From Carnobacterium_A sp047553015 (GTDB lineage Bacteria; Bacillota; Bacilli; Lactobacillales; Carnobacteriaceae), in assembly GCF_047553015.1 (NCBI RefSeq), contig NZ_CP180212.1:992001-1056000 (forward strand): a stretch of 64,000 nt of DNA, given 5' to 3'. The notes beneath the pieces were generated by a model. It was not told where the DNA came from. It ran no database searches and saw only the letters and a list, made by a program, of their open reading frames with translations. Below are positions 26,050 through 36,140 of the stretch, one piece after another (the stretch's first letter is position 1; the number at the start of each line of letters is the position of its first letter). The position numbers were made by a program, and so were the translations under genes.

Positions 26050-27324
26050 ATGATTACTACAATTATTACCTTTATTCTTGTTTTTAGTGTACTAGTCATT
26101 TTCCATGAATTTGGACATTACTACTTTGCAAAAAAAGCAGGAATACTAGTTAGAGAATTTGCAATCGGTTTTGGACCGAAGATTTTTTCGTATCGTAAAA
26201 ATGAAACGACGTTTACGATACGGATTTTACCAATTGGTGGCTATGTTAGAATGGCTGGCTATGAGGAAGAAACAGACATCAAACCAGGGATGTCTGTTGG
26301 GATTTTGTTAGATGGAAATGATCAAGTTACAACGATTAATACCTATAAGAAAAAACAATTACTTGAAGTTGTTCCTATTCAAGTTAGCGCAATTGATTTA
26401 GAAAAGGATCTGTACGTAGAAGGTTACCTTTCTGGTGATGATACTAAGTTAGTTCGCTATTCGGTCAAACGTGATGCGTTGTTAATTGAAGAAGACGGGA
26501 CAGAAGTACAAATCGCCCCACTCGATGTGCAATTCCAAGCAGCTAGTTTGCCTCAGAGAATGATGACAAACTTTGCAGGCCCAATGAATAATATTATTCT
26601 AGCTATTATTACGTTTACTCTGATGGCTTTCTTACAGGGTGGCGTAATTAGCGATGAAAATAAATTAGGATCAATCTTAGAAGGAACTCCGGCTTATGAA
26701 GCTGGCTTAGTAAAAGGGGATCAAGTCCTTGCAATTGATGGCAATAAAATGACTAGTTGGACTGAGATAGTAAAAGTCATCCAAAAAAGTCCGGAAAAAT
26801 CCTTAACGTTTACTTTGAAATCAGTAGATGGATCTGAAAAGCAACGAACTGTTATTCCTGAAGCTACAAAAGGAAATGATGATTCAGAAATCGGAATCAT
26901 AGGAGTAAACGCGCCTGTTGATACTTCCTTCACTGCTAAACTGTTTTTTGGTTTCACTTATACTTGGACTGTTATTGTTCAGATATTAGCTGCATTAGGC
27001 TCTATTTTCACTAAAGGATTTTCTATTGATATGTTTGGCGGACCTGTAGCTATTTATGCAACAACTGAAGCTGTTGTTAAAACAGGATACATCGGCGTAT
27101 TAAATTGGATGGGAATTTTAAGTATCAACTTAGGAATTATTAATCTATTACCAGTACCGGCTTTAGATGGTGGTAAATTATTGTTAAATGCTGTTGAAGG
27201 AGTCAGAGGGAAACCTTTGAGTCAAGAAAAAGAAGGAATCATCACTTTAATCGGAGTTGGACTATTAGTTTTATTAATGGTCTTAGTCACATGGAATGAT
27301 ATTCAAACATACTTTTTAAAATAA
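26050..27324 (+). CDS. rseP: RseP/RasP site-2 zinc metalloprotease
   Basis: The 424-residue intramembrane protease cuts membrane-bound substrates such as anti-sigma factors and leftover signal peptides. It has the zinc motif HEFGH near residue 19 in the first membrane helix, a PDZ domain at about residues 195-280 (starting near GSILEGTPAYEAGL), and the third zinc ligand region PALDGGK near residue 375. The N-terminal half carries a lactobacillales-type insertion between the first helix and the PDZ domain (about residues 70-165). AGGGAGAG precedes the ATG, 12 bases after dxr. Confidence 0.94.
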   Translation: MITTIITFILVFSVLVIFHEFGHYYFAKKAGILVREFAIGFGPKIFSYRKNETTFTIRILPIGGYVRMAGYEEETDIKPGMSVGILLDGNDQVTTINTYKKKQLLEVVPIQVSAIDLEKDLYVEGYLSGDDTKLVRYSVKRDALLIEEDGTEVQIAPLDVQFQAASLPQRMMTNFAGPMNNIILAIITFTLMAFLQGGVISDENKLGSILEGTPAYEAGLVKGDQVLAIDGNKMTSWTEIVKVIQKSPEKSLTFTLKSVDGSEKQRTVIPEATKGNDDSEIGIIGVNAPVDTSFTAKLFFGFTYTWTVIVQILAALGSIFTKGFSIDMFGGPVAIYATTEAVVKTGYIGVLNWMGILSINLGIINLLPVPALDGGKLLLNAVEGVRGKPLSQEKEGIITLIGVGLLVLLMVLVTWNDIQTYFLK

Positions 27325-27365
27325 CTAACCACAAAACAGTCAACTACCAAAGGAGATAAACAGTC

Positions 27366-29078
27366 ATGAGACAATCAAAATTATTCGTGCCAACCTTGCG
27401 TGAAACCCCTAACGATGCAGAAGTATTAAGTCATCAACTATTATTGAGAGCAGGATACATTAGACAATTATCTAGTGGAGTATACAGCTATCTTCCTTTG
27501 GCTAATAAAGTTTTAGAAAAAATAAAAACGATTATCCGAGAAGAATTTGAAAAAATTGATGCAGTTGAGATGTTAATGCCCTCATTATTGCCTCGTGAAT
27601 TATGGGAAGAGTCAGGACGTTACGAGACATACGGTGAGGATTTAATGAAGTTAACAGATCGCCATGGTCGAGATTATCTGTTAGGGCCAACACATGAAGA
27701 AGCCTTTACAACTTTAATTCGTGATGAAATCAATTCATATAAAAGACTTCCTTTGTCATTATATCAAATACAAACTAAATTCCGTGATGAAAAGAGACCA
27801 CGTTCTGGTTTATTAAGAAGTCGTGAATTTTTAATGAAAGATGCTTATTCATTTCACGATAGCTATGAAAGCTTAGATAAGACTTATTCAGATTTTGAGG
27901 AAGCTTACACACGTATTTTTGAACGTTGTGGACTAGATTTTAGAAATATTATTGGCGATGCAGGAGCAATGGGTGGAAGTGATTCTAAAGAGTTCACAGC
28001 TATCTCTGATGCTGGTGAAGACGTTATTGCGTACTCTGATTCAAGTAACTATTCAGCTAACTTAGAAATGGCAACAAGTTTCTATATGCATAAAAAATCA
28101 ACTCAAGTTGAAAAAGAGTTAGAAAAAGTAGCAACACCGAATTGCAAAACAGTTGAGGAAGTAGCGGCTTTCTTAAAAGTAGAATCGAGCGATGTTATGA
28201 AGAGTTTATTATTTATAGCTGATGGTGAACCTGTTCTAGCAGTTGTTCGTGGCGACCACGAAGTAAACGATGTTAAGCTTAAAAACTTTTTGAATGTTGA
28301 TTATTTAGAAATGGCAACAGATGAAGAAGCTACGCACTTTTTAGGTGTTAATTTTGGTTCTATTGGACCAGTCAATGTTAAAGAGGGAATCAAAGTTTTA
28401 GCAGATTTATACGTACAAGATATGGTGAATGTTGTTGCAGGAGCAAACGAAGAAAACCATCATTTCATGAATGTTAACCCTGTTCGTGATGCTAAAATTG
28501 AGAAGTTTGTAGATTTACGCTTTGTTAAAGAAGGAGAATTATCTCCTGATGGACAAGGAGTATTGAAATTTTCAAAAGGGATAGAAATTGGACATATTTT
28601 CAAATTAGGAACCCGTTATAGTGAGTCAATGGGTGCAACCGTGTTAGACAACAATGGCCGTTCCATTCCGGTTATTATGGGGTGTTATGGTATTGGTGTT
28701 AGTCGCTTATTATCTGCCATTGCTGAACAGAAAAGTGATGAAAAAGGCTTGATTTGGCCTAGACAATTAGCTCCATATGAGCTTCATTTGATACCAGTTA
28801 ATGTGAAATCAGAAGATCAAATGAATTTAGCAGAAGAATTATATACTTCTTTAAATCAAGCTGGGTTTTCCGTTTTATTAGATGATCGTGCAGAACGTGT
28901 AGGAGTAAAATTTGCTGATTCTGATTTAATCGGTCTACCAATTCGCATAACAGTCGGTAAAAAAGCTGCTGAGGATATAGTAGAAATCAAAATTCGTAAA
29001 ACTGGCGAAACGATTGAAGTTAGAAAAGATGAAATGATTTCAACAATGGCAATTTTGCTGAATCCTGAAAATAACTAA
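27366..29078 (+). CDS. proS: prolyl-tRNA synthetase, bacterial type
   Basis: The 570-residue class II synthetase charges tRNA-Pro. It carries motif 1 near residue 65 (MLMPSLLPRELWEESGR), motif 2 (TKFRDEKRPRSGLLRSREF) near residue 140, a YbaK-type editing domain inserted at about residues 230-380, motif 3 (GCYGIGVSRLL) near residue 440 and the C-terminal anticodon domain. AAAGGAG precedes ATG 27366. It closes the uppS-cdsA-dxr-rseP-proS unit. Confidence 0.97.
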   Translation: MRQSKLFVPTLRETPNDAEVLSHQLLLRAGYIRQLSSGVYSYLPLANKVLEKIKTIIREEFEKIDAVEMLMPSLLPRELWEESGRYETYGEDLMKLTDRHGRDYLLGPTHEEAFTTLIRDEINSYKRLPLSLYQIQTKFRDEKRPRSGLLRSREFLMKDAYSFHDSYESLDKTYSDFEEAYTRIFERCGLDFRNIIGDAGAMGGSDSKEFTAISDAGEDVIAYSDSSNYSANLEMATSFYMHKKSTQVEKELEKVATPNCKTVEEVAAFLKVESSDVMKSLLFIADGEPVLAVVRGDHEVNDVKLKNFLNVDYLEMATDEEATHFLGVNFGSIGPVNVKEGIKVLADLYVQDMVNVVAGANEENHHFMNVNPVRDAKIEKFVDLRFVKEGELSPDGQGVLKFSKGIEIGHIFKLGTRYSESMGATVLDNNGRSIPVIMGCYGIGVSRLLSAIAEQKSDEKGLIWPRQLAPYELHLIPVNVKSEDQMNLAEELYTSLNQAGFSVLLDDRAERVGVKFADSDLIGLPIRITVGKKAAEDIVEIKIRKTGETIEVRKDEMISTMAILLNPENN

Positions 29079-29150
29079 AGGAAAAATAACAAAGGAAGCC
29101 TACACAAGTATAGATTTTACTTGTCTGTGCTTCCTTTGTTATTTCCTTTA
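29078..29150 (+). terminator. probable terminator after proS
   Basis: AAGGAAAAATAACAAAGGAAGC pairs with GCTTCCTTTGTTATTTCCTT (one bulge), and the loop folds a second stem, CACAAGTA with TACTTGTCTGTG. The T tail is poor (TATAG), but the 3' arm itself is T-rich. It lies between proS and polC. Confidence 0.6.
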
Positions 29151-29186
29151 TAGTAGATAAGAGTAATCGAAAGGAGCCAGTCGTTC

Positions 29187-32100
29187 ATGAGTTTAAATCC
29201 AGAAGAACTATTTCAAAAATTACTAGAGCAAATTGGCTTGAAAAATGCAATAGAGTACCAAACTTATTTCAAAAAAGGTGAAATAAAAAAAGTAACTGTG
29301 CATAAAACTTCAAAAATATGGCATTTTAATCTTTCGTTTGAGGATATTTTACCTTTTGAAGTGTATCAACTATTCATAGAAAAATTACAATTAACGTTTC
29401 ATTCTATTGCAACTATAGAAGTTTCGATTGAAGCAATAGACCCTAACATAACGATTGAAAAACTAGAACACTATTGGGCTTTAGCCGTTAAGAAAAGTGG
29501 CGTTTCTTCGCCGCTATGTAATCGTGCTTTTCAAGAACAATTGCCTTTATTGAGCGGGAAAAAAATTCTTTTTTTAGTAGAAAATGAAGTAGTAAAAGGT
29601 CATTTAATTAATCAATATTTGCCCCCTGTAGAAGTAGCTTACCAAAGTTTAGGATTTCCGTTATTTAAAATTGAACCCACTATTGATGAAGAAAGTTACG
29701 ATAAAAAGATAGCAGAATTTAAAGCGAAAAAAGAAGAAGCAGACGAGCTATTAAGTATACGAGCAGGTGAAAATCTGAAAAAAGCAGAAGAAGAAAAGAA
29801 ATACAATAAAGAAAAAGGAATCGAAAATATAGCCAAAGGACCAATTGTTTTAGGTCGTAAGATAACCGATAAAGAAGAAATAAAACAAATGGATCAAGTT
29901 ATAGAAGAAGAAAGACGAGTCACGATTGAAGGATATGTGTTTGATGTTGAAATTCGAGTTCTTCGTTCTGAACGACAGTTATTAATTGTTAAGATAACAG
30001 ATTATTCTTCCTCTTTTACCGTTAAAAAATTCTCTAATACACCGGAAGATGAAGCAGCTTTTGCAGCAATAAAAAAAGGAATGTGGATAAAGGCACGCGG
30101 AAGTGTCCAAGAAGATAATTTCATGCGAGATTTAGTGCTAAATGCTCAAGATATTTCCGAAAGTTTTCATGAGGAGCGAAAAGATCTAGCTCCACAAGGG
30201 GATAAGCGAGTCGAGATGCATTTACACAGTAACATGAGTCAAATGGACGCAACAAACAATATCACTGACTTAGTCGCTCAAGCAGCTAAATGGGGGCATC
30301 CGGCAGTAGCGATTACAGATCATGCTGGTGCACAGTCTTTTCCAGATGCTTTTCATGCTGGAAAAAAACATGGGATAAAAATATTGTACGGTATAGAAGC
30401 CAACATTGTTGATGATGGTATTCCAATTGCTTATCATCCTATCGATAGAGAACTGGCTGAAGCAACGTATGTGGTATTTGACGTAGAAACAACAGGGTTA
30501 TCTGCTGTTTACAATAAAATTATTGAATTATCAGCCGTTAAGATGTACAAAGGAAATGTTATTGAAAAATTTGAACATTTTATTGATCCGGGTCATCCTT
30601 TATCTCAAACGACCATCAATTTAACAGGTATTACGGATGAAATGGTCAAAGGCTCGAAAACTGAAAAAGAAGTACTGTTATTATTCGAAGCTTTCGCAGA
30701 AAATCATATATTGGTTGCACATAATGCAAGTTTTGATATGGGCTTTTTAAATACAAGTAATGCTAGACAAGAATTAGCTGAAAATATTAATCCGGTTATT
30801 GATACGTTAGAATTATCTAGATTTCTTCATCCACAGTTAAAAAGTCATAGATTGAACACATTAGCTAAAAAATATGGAGTAGCGTTAGAACAACACCATA
30901 GAGCCATTTATGATGCTGAATCCACAGGTTATCTCTGTTGGCTATTTCTAAAAGAAGCCCAAGAAGATCATGAAATCGTTAACCACAATCAATTAAATGA
31001 TCGTATTGGTGAAGGAGATTCCTACAAACGTGCGAGACCTTTTCATAGTACGATTATCGCTACAACGCAAGTAGGTTTAAAAAACTTATTTAAATTAGTT
31101 TCTTTATCCATGACTCAGTATTTTTTCAGAACAGCAAGGATTCCTCGTTCAGAGCTAATTAAATTGCGAGAAGGTTTGATAATCGGATCAGCATGTAACC
31201 AAGGTGAAGTATTTGAAGCAATGATGCAAAAAGGTGTCGAAGCAGCGAAAAATAAAGCAAAGTTTTATGACTTTATAGAAGTTATGCCCAAAGAAGTTTA
31301 CGCACCTTTACTTGAACAAGAGTTAGTTAATTCAGAAAAAGATTTGGAAGAAATTATCCGTAATTTAGTTCAAATTGGAGAAGAATTAGATAAACCGGTC
31401 GTTGCTACTGGGAATGTTCATTATTTAAATCCAGAAGATTATATTTATCGAAAAATACTCATTAATTCTCAAGGCGGAGCAAACCCATTAAATAGAAGTG
31501 AGTTGCCTAAAGTTCATTTCCGAACGACAGATGATATGCTGGAAGCTTTCTCTTTTTTAGGTGAAAAAACAGCACACAAAATTGTTGTTGAAAATACGCA
31601 GCGGATAGCGGAATCTGTAGAAGAAATGACACCTGTAAAAACAGAATTATATACACCTAAAATTGAAGGTTCAGAAGAAGAAATCCGTAAGTTAAGTTAC
31701 GATGAAGCACATCGTTTATATGGGAACCCTTTGCCAGATATCATTGAAAAAAGAATTGAAAAAGAATTAACTAGTATTATTGGAAATGGTTTTTCTGTAA
31801 TTTATTTGATTTCACAAAAATTAGTTCATAAAAGTCTTTCAGAAGGCTACTTAGTTGGCTCACGTGGATCAGTCGGATCTAGTTTTGTAGCAACGATGAC
31901 CGGAATTACAGAAGTCAATCCTATGCCACCACATTATCGTTGTCCAAAATGTAAGTACTCCAAATTTTTTACAGACGGTTCAGTGGGTTCCGGGTATGAT
32001 TTGCCCGAAGAAACTTGCCCAAATTGTCACATTAGATTACACAAAGACGGACATGACATTCCGTTTGAAACTTTTTTAGGTTTTAATGGCGACAAAGTTC

Positions 32101-33530
32101 CAGATATCGATTTAAATTTTTCTGGTGATTATCAATCAAAAGCGCATGACTACACAAAAGTTCTTTTTGGGGAAGAATATGTTTTTCGAGCAGGAACAAT
32201 CGGTACAGTAGCTGATCGAACAGCTTTTGGTTATGTGAAAGCCTACGAGCGAGATCAAAATTTAACTTTTCGTGCTGCAGAAATTGACCGATTAGCTAAA
32301 GGCTCAACGGGTGTTAAACGCACAACAGGTCAACATCCAGGTGGGATTATTGTTATTCCAGACTATATGGACGTTTATGATTTTACACCGATTCAATTTC
32401 CAGCTGATGCGCAAGATTCTGAATGGAAAACAACGCATTTTGATTTTCATTCTATTCACGATAATGTTTTGAAATTAGATATATTAGGACACGATGATCC
32501 TACTGTTATTCGGATGTTACAAGATTTATCAGGTATTGATCCTTTAACAATTCCTACAGATGATCCGGAAGTAATGAAAATTTTTGGTGGAACAGATGTT
32601 TTGAATGTTACCTCTGAGCAAATTCAATCTAAAACCGGAACACTTGGCATACCTGAATTTGGTACTCGTTTTGTAAGAGGGATGTTAGAGCAGACTAAGC
32701 CGACAACATTTGCTGAATTGCTTCAAATCTCAGGACTTTCTCATGGAACTGACGTATGGTTGGGCAATGCAGAAGAGTTGATACGTGAAAATAATATTCC
32801 TTTATCTGAAGTTATTGGGTGTCGTGATGATATTATGGTTTATTTAATGTATAACGGGGTAGAAGACGGACTCGCCTTTAAAATTATGGAATCTGTGCGT
32901 AAAGGTAAGGGTATCCCAGATGAATGGCAAAAAGAAATGCGAGCTGAAAAAGTACCAGAATGGTATATCAATTCTTGTTTAAAAATCAAGTATATGTTTC
33001 CCAAAGCACATGCGGCTGCCTATGTTTTAATGGCTCTTCGTGTAGCTTATTACAAAGTGCATTTCCCTATTTTATACTATGCTGCTTATTTTTCTGTGCG
33101 TGCAACTGATTTTGAGTTAGCGGCGATGTGCCAAGGAAAAGAAAGCATCAAAGTTAAAATGAAAGAAATTACGGATAAAGGTTTAGATGCCTCAACGAAA
33201 GAAAAAAACGTCTTAACTGTATTGGAATTGGCAAATGAAATGGTTGAACGTGGCATGACTTTTAAAATGATTGATTTAGATAAATCTGATGCAAAAGATT
33301 TTGTCATAGAAGGCAACTCTTTAATCGCACCCTTTAGAGCAGTGCCAAGTTTAGGTGTCAATGTGGCAAATCAAATAGTAGAAGCAAGATTAGATAAACC
33401 CTTTTTATCTAAAGAAGATTTAGGTAAACGTGGAAAAGTATCTAAAACAGTTCTTGAGTATATGAATGAAAATGGTGTCTTAAAAGGTATGCCAGATGAA
33501 AATCAACTTTCTTTGTTTGATTTATTTTAA
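29187..33530 (+). CDS. polC: DNA polymerase III alpha subunit, PolC type
   Basis: This 1447-residue replicative polymerase of low-GC Gram-positives has its proofreading exonuclease built in. In order: N-terminal domain, OB fold (about 245-325), PHP domain (MHLHSNMSQMDATN near 342), the DEDD 3'-5' exonuclease (FDVETTG near 431) that splits the PHP domain, a zinc finger (CPKC near 918, CPNC 34 residues later), and palm catalytic residues in DIDLNF near 971. It ends with the clamp-binding QLSLFDLF. AAAGGAG precedes ATG 29187. It sits between proS and the nusA operon, as in most Firmicutes. Confidence 0.97.
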   Translation: MSLNPEELFQKLLEQIGLKNAIEYQTYFKKGEIKKVTVHKTSKIWHFNLSFEDILPFEVYQLFIEKLQLTFHSIATIEVSIEAIDPNITIEKLEHYWALAVKKSGVSSPLCNRAFQEQLPLLSGKKILFLVENEVVKGHLINQYLPPVEVAYQSLGFPLFKIEPTIDEESYDKKIAEFKAKKEEADELLSIRAGENLKKAEEEKKYNKEKGIENIAKGPIVLGRKITDKEEIKQMDQVIEEERRVTIEGYVFDVEIRVLRSERQLLIVKITDYSSSFTVKKFSNTPEDEAAFAAIKKGMWIKARGSVQEDNFMRDLVLNAQDISESFHEERKDLAPQGDKRVEMHLHSNMSQMDATNNITDLVAQAAKWGHPAVAITDHAGAQSFPDAFHAGKKHGIKILYGIEANIVDDGIPIAYHPIDRELAEATYVVFDVETTGLSAVYNKIIELSAVKMYKGNVIEKFEHFIDPGHPLSQTTINLTGITDEMVKGSKTEKEVLLLFEAFAENHILVAHNASFDMGFLNTSNARQELAENINPVIDTLELSRFLHPQLKSHRLNTLAKKYGVALEQHHRAIYDAESTGYLCWLFLKEAQEDHEIVNHNQLNDRIGEGDSYKRARPFHSTIIATTQVGLKNLFKLVSLSMTQYFFRTARIPRSELIKLREGLIIGSACNQGEVFEAMMQKGVEAAKNKAKFYDFIEVMPKEVYAPLLEQELVNSEKDLEEIIRNLVQIGEELDKPVVATGNVHYLNPEDYIYRKILINSQGGANPLNRSELPKVHFRTTDDMLEAFSFLGEKTAHKIVVENTQRIAESVEEMTPVKTELYTPKIEGSEEEIRKLSYDEAHRLYGNPLPDIIEKRIEKELTSIIGNGFSVIYLISQKLVHKSLSEGYLVGSRGSVGSSFVATMTGITEVNPMPPHYRCPKCKYSKFFTDGSVGSGYDLPEETCPNCHIRLHKDGHDIPFETFLGFNGDKVPDIDLNFSGDYQSKAHDYTKVLFGEEYVFRAGTIGTVADRTAFGYVKAYERDQNLTFRAAEIDRLAKGSTGVKRTTGQHPGGIIVIPDYMDVYDFTPIQFPADAQDSEWKTTHFDFHSIHDNVLKLDILGHDDPTVIRMLQDLSGIDPLTIPTDDPEVMKIFGGTDVLNVTSEQIQSKTGTLGIPEFGTRFVRGMLEQTKPTTFAELLQISGLSHGTDVWLGNAEELIRENNIPLSEVIGCRDDIMVYLMYNGVEDGLAFKIMESVRKGKGIPDEWQKEMRAEKVPEWYINSCLKIKYMFPKAHAAAYVLMALRVAYYKVHFPILYYAAYFSVRATDFELAAMCQGKESIKVKMKEITDKGLDASTKEKNVLTVLELANEMVERGMTFKMIDLDKSDAKDFVIEGNSLIAPFRAVPSLGVNVANQIVEARLDKPFLSKEDLGKRGKVSKTVLEYMNENGVLKGMPDENQLSLFDLF

Positions 33531-33592
33531 TGAAAGAAATTAGACAAGATAGATAGGAGAGTGGGCTTGTAAAACCACTCATTAGATAAAAT

Positions 33593-33620
33593 AAAACCCG
33601 TATTTACCACTGGTTTTGTT
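33593..33620 (+). terminator. weak candidate terminator after polC
   Basis: AAAACC (33593-33598) pairs with GGTTTT (33612-33617), followed by GTT. A second hairpin, GAGTGG with CCACTC, lies at 33559-33580. Both are short, and neither has a good T tail. Confidence 0.35.
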
Positions 33621-33647
33621 GCTATGATTAAGAAATTGTGTTATTAT
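33619..33647 (+). promoter_or_regulatory. promoter of the rimP-nusA-infB operon
   Basis: -35 TTGCTA (33619-33624) and -10 TATTAT (33642-33647) with a 17-bp spacer. Transcription would start near 33654. Confidence 0.6.
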
Positions 33648-33671
33648 TTAACTGTATTTAGATATCTTGGT

Positions 33672-33701
33672 AAAGAGTGAGCGGCGACGCTCACTCTTTT
33701 T
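33672..33701 (+). terminator. promoter-proximal terminator (attenuator) in the rimP-nusA leader
   Basis: AAAGAGTGAGC pairs perfectly with GCTCACTCTTT around GGCGAC and runs into TTTTT. It lies about 20 nt after the likely transcription start and 40 nt before rimP, so it would stop most transcripts before the operon. In B. subtilis NusA is reported to control its own operon through termination in this leader; the same logic here is inference. Confidence 0.75.
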
Positions 33702-33740
33702 CGGCAGTCAGGTATATGTATCTAAAAGGAGGCGGTATAG

Positions 33741-34214
33741 ATGACAAGTGTGGTTGAAACGGTTAGCAATATTGTGCAACCCATAGTTACTAGTTTTGAA
33801 TTTGAACTAGTTGATGTAGAATTTGTAAGAGAAGGGAAAAATTGGTTTTTAAGAATATACGTGGATAAACCAGAAGGTATTACTCTGGAAGATTGTGCTT
33901 TTGTCAGTGAGAAAGTCAGTGAAACAATGGATGCAATGGATCCAGATCCAATACCACAAGCCTATTTCTTAGAAGTATCTTCTCCTGGAGCTGAAAGACC
34001 ATTAAAGAAAGAAGAAGATTATAGCCAAGCGATTGGCGAGTATATTCATATTTCTTTATACGAAGCTTTTGATGGTGAAAAAATTTATGAAGGCACGTTA
34101 ATAGAAGTTTCAAAAGAAACCTTGATTTTATCTGTACGAATTAAAACTCGAGTAAAAGAAATTGAATTTGATCGTAAAAAAATTGCAAAAGCTAGATTAG
34201 CAATTCAATTTTAA
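33741..34214 (+). CDS. rimP: ribosome maturation factor RimP
   Basis: The 157-residue protein helps mature the 30S subunit. It has the N-terminal alpha/beta domain (FELVDVEFVREGKNWFLRIYVDKP, split as FELVDVEFVREG and LRIYVDKPEGI) and the conserved EVSSPGAERPLK segment near residue 77, then an Sm-like C-terminal domain. GGAGGCGG precedes ATG 33741. First gene of the nusA operon. Confidence 0.95.
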   Translation: MTSVVETVSNIVQPIVTSFEFELVDVEFVREGKNWFLRIYVDKPEGITLEDCAFVSEKVSETMDAMDPDPIPQAYFLEVSSPGAERPLKKEEDYSQAIGEYIHISLYEAFDGEKIYEGTLIEVSKETLILSVRIKTRVKEIEFDRKKIAKARLAIQF

Positions 34215-34247
34215 ATTAAATGGTTAGTGGACAGGAGAGAAATTGAA

Positions 34248-35525
34248 ATGAGTAAAGAAATGCTAAATGCCCTCGATACCTTAGAGCAAGAAAAAGGCAT
34301 TGCAAAAGAAATTGTCATCGATGCTTTAGAAGCTGCTTTAGTTTCAGCATATAAAAAGAATTACGGACAAGCACAAAACGTAGAAGTTGAGTTCGATATG
34401 AAAAAAGGCGACATCCATGTCTATGCTGTAAAAGAGGTCGTTGACGTTGTATTTGATTCACGTTTAGAAGTCAGTTTGAAAGAAGCATTAGACATTAATA
34501 GTGCTTACGAATTAGGCGATTCCATTCGTTTTAAAACGACTCCCAAAGACTTCGGTAGAATAGCAGCTCAAACAGCAAAACAAGTCATCATGCAACGCGT
34601 ACGTGAAGCAGAACGCAATATTATCTACAATGAATTCATTACTTATGAAAATGACATCATGCAAGGAATTGTTGAAAGACAAGACCATCGTTATATCTAT
34701 GTGAATCTTGGTAAAATTGAAGCGGTATTATCTAAACAAGAACAAATACCGAATGAAGTTTATAAACCTCATGATCGCATAAAAGTTTATGTAACAAAAG
34801 TTGAAAATACATCTAAAGGACCTCAAATTTTTGTGAGTCGTAGTCACCCAGATTTATTAAAACGATTGTTTGAGCAAGAAGTACCGGAAATTTACGATGG
34901 TATTGTTGAAATCAAATCGATTGCCCGCGAAGCTGGAGACAGAGCTAAAGTAGCTGTCATGTCGAGAGATGAAAACATTGATCCAGTTGGTACGTGTGTC
35001 GGTCCTAAAGGCCAACGTGTCCAAGCGATCGTAAACGAGTTAAAAGGTGAGAATATGGATATTGTTGAATGGAGCAGTGACCCTGCAACGTTTATAGCAA
35101 ATGCCTTAAACCCTGCACAAGTCATTACTGTTACTTTCAATGAAAGAGAAGGCAGTTGTATGGTCGTCGTACCTGATTACCAATTATCTCTTGCAATTGG
35201 TAAAAGGGGTCAAAATGCTCGATTAGCTGCTAAATTAACGGGCTTTAAAATTGATATCAAATCAGAAACAGATATACAAGATTCATTGATTGCTAAAGAA
35301 AAAGCTAGCTTGGAACGCACAGAAGAGTACGTTTCTGCTATTGAAGAAACAATAAGTGCAGAGCAAGAAAGTGATGCAACAGAAATGATTGAAAATGTTG
35401 AAGATAAGAAAGATTTTCCTAGTGACATAGAAGTAGAAGATGAATTTCAAGAGGGTATCTTAACTTCAAGAGAAGCCGAAGAAATGATTGAATTAGCAGA
35501 AGATGAAGCCGACCACAAAGAATAA
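34248..35525 (+). CDS. nusA: transcription termination/antitermination factor NusA
   Basis: The 425-residue protein binds RNA polymerase and modulates pausing and termination. Order: N-terminal RNAP-binding domain (1-125), S1 domain (about 130-200, starting GIVERQDHRYIYVNLG), and KH1 and KH2 (200-345, with VGTCVGPKGQRV and SLAIGKRGQNARLAAKLTG). An acidic tail of about 75 residues follows, longer than in B. subtilis NusA. Start: ATG 34248 after AGGAGAG; the frame extends to GTG 34227 without a ribosome binding site. It may act on the leader terminator of its own operon. Confidence 0.96.
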   Translation: MSKEMLNALDTLEQEKGIAKEIVIDALEAALVSAYKKNYGQAQNVEVEFDMKKGDIHVYAVKEVVDVVFDSRLEVSLKEALDINSAYELGDSIRFKTTPKDFGRIAAQTAKQVIMQRVREAERNIIYNEFITYENDIMQGIVERQDHRYIYVNLGKIEAVLSKQEQIPNEVYKPHDRIKVYVTKVENTSKGPQIFVSRSHPDLLKRLFEQEVPEIYDGIVEIKSIAREAGDRAKVAVMSRDENIDPVGTCVGPKGQRVQAIVNELKGENMDIVEWSSDPATFIANALNPAQVITVTFNEREGSCMVVVPDYQLSLAIGKRGQNARLAAKLTGFKIDIKSETDIQDSLIAKEKASLERTEEYVSAIEETISAEQESDATEMIENVEDKKDFPSDIEVEDEFQEGILTSREAEEMIELAEDEADHKE

Positions 35526-35539
35526 TAGAGGTGAAAGAT

Positions 35540-35824
35540 ATGCAAAAGCGTAAGATTCCAATGCGTAAATGTATTGCTTCAAACGAAATGAAACCTAAAA
35601 AAGAGATGATTCGAATAGTAAAAAATAAAGAGGGCGAAATTAGTATCGATCCAAGTGGTAAAATGACTGGACGCGGTGCTTATGTTTCTATTGATCCATT
35701 AATAGTAAAAGTTGCTTGGGATAAACGTATTTTAGATCGTACGTTAGAAACAACTTTAACGGATTCTTTTTATCAAGAGCTACTAGATTACGTGACACGA
35801 CAGAAAGCGCGGATGAGTTTATGA
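35540..35824 (+). CDS. rnpM: YlxR/RnpM family RNA-binding protein
   Basis: The 94-residue protein has the YlxR signature: RKIPMRKCIAS start and GRGAYVS near residue 50. YlxR was recently linked to modulation of RNase P (hence RnpM) and to glucose response in B. subtilis; that role here is from family knowledge. ATG 35540 follows GAGGTG; an in-frame GTG at 35531 lies in that site. Its stop overlaps the next gene's start by 4 bases (ATGA). Confidence 0.9.
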   Translation: MQKRKIPMRKCIASNEMKPKKEMIRIVKNKEGEISIDPSGKMTGRGAYVSIDPLIVKVAWDKRILDRTLETTLTDSFYQELLDYVTRQKARMSL

Positions 35825-36126
35825 ACCCAGATCAAAAAGCACTGAACCTTTTAGGAATAGCGATGAAGGCTGGAAAATTGGTAACGGGTGAAGATTTAAC
35901 ATTAAAAGAAATTAGAAAAGAACAAGCAAAAATAGTACTAGTTGCTACAGATGCTAGTGAGCAAACCAAGAAAAAAATCTCGGATAAATGTCGTTATTAC
36001 ACTATTCCGATAGTGATTCACTTTACAAAAGCAGAGTTGAGTCACGCAATTGGAAAAGAGCGTACGATATGTACAACGTTGGATAACGGCTTTGGTAAAA
36101 AAATCCGGGAATTATTACTAAATTAA
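35821..36126 (+). CDS. L7Ae-family RNA-binding protein YlxQ
   Basis: The 101-residue protein has the L7Ae/L30e fold, with LLGIAMKAGKLVTGED near the start and LVATDASEQTKKKI near residue 40. This family binds kink-turn RNA. YlxQ is encoded between ylxR and infB throughout Firmicutes. The 4-base overlap with ylxR suggests coupled translation. Confidence 0.9.
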   Translation: MNPDQKALNLLGIAMKAGKLVTGEDLTLKEIRKEQAKIVLVATDASEQTKKKISDKCRYYTIPIVIHFTKAELSHAIGKERTICTTLDNGFGKKIRELLLN

Positions 36127-36140
36127 CGGAGGTTATTAAA

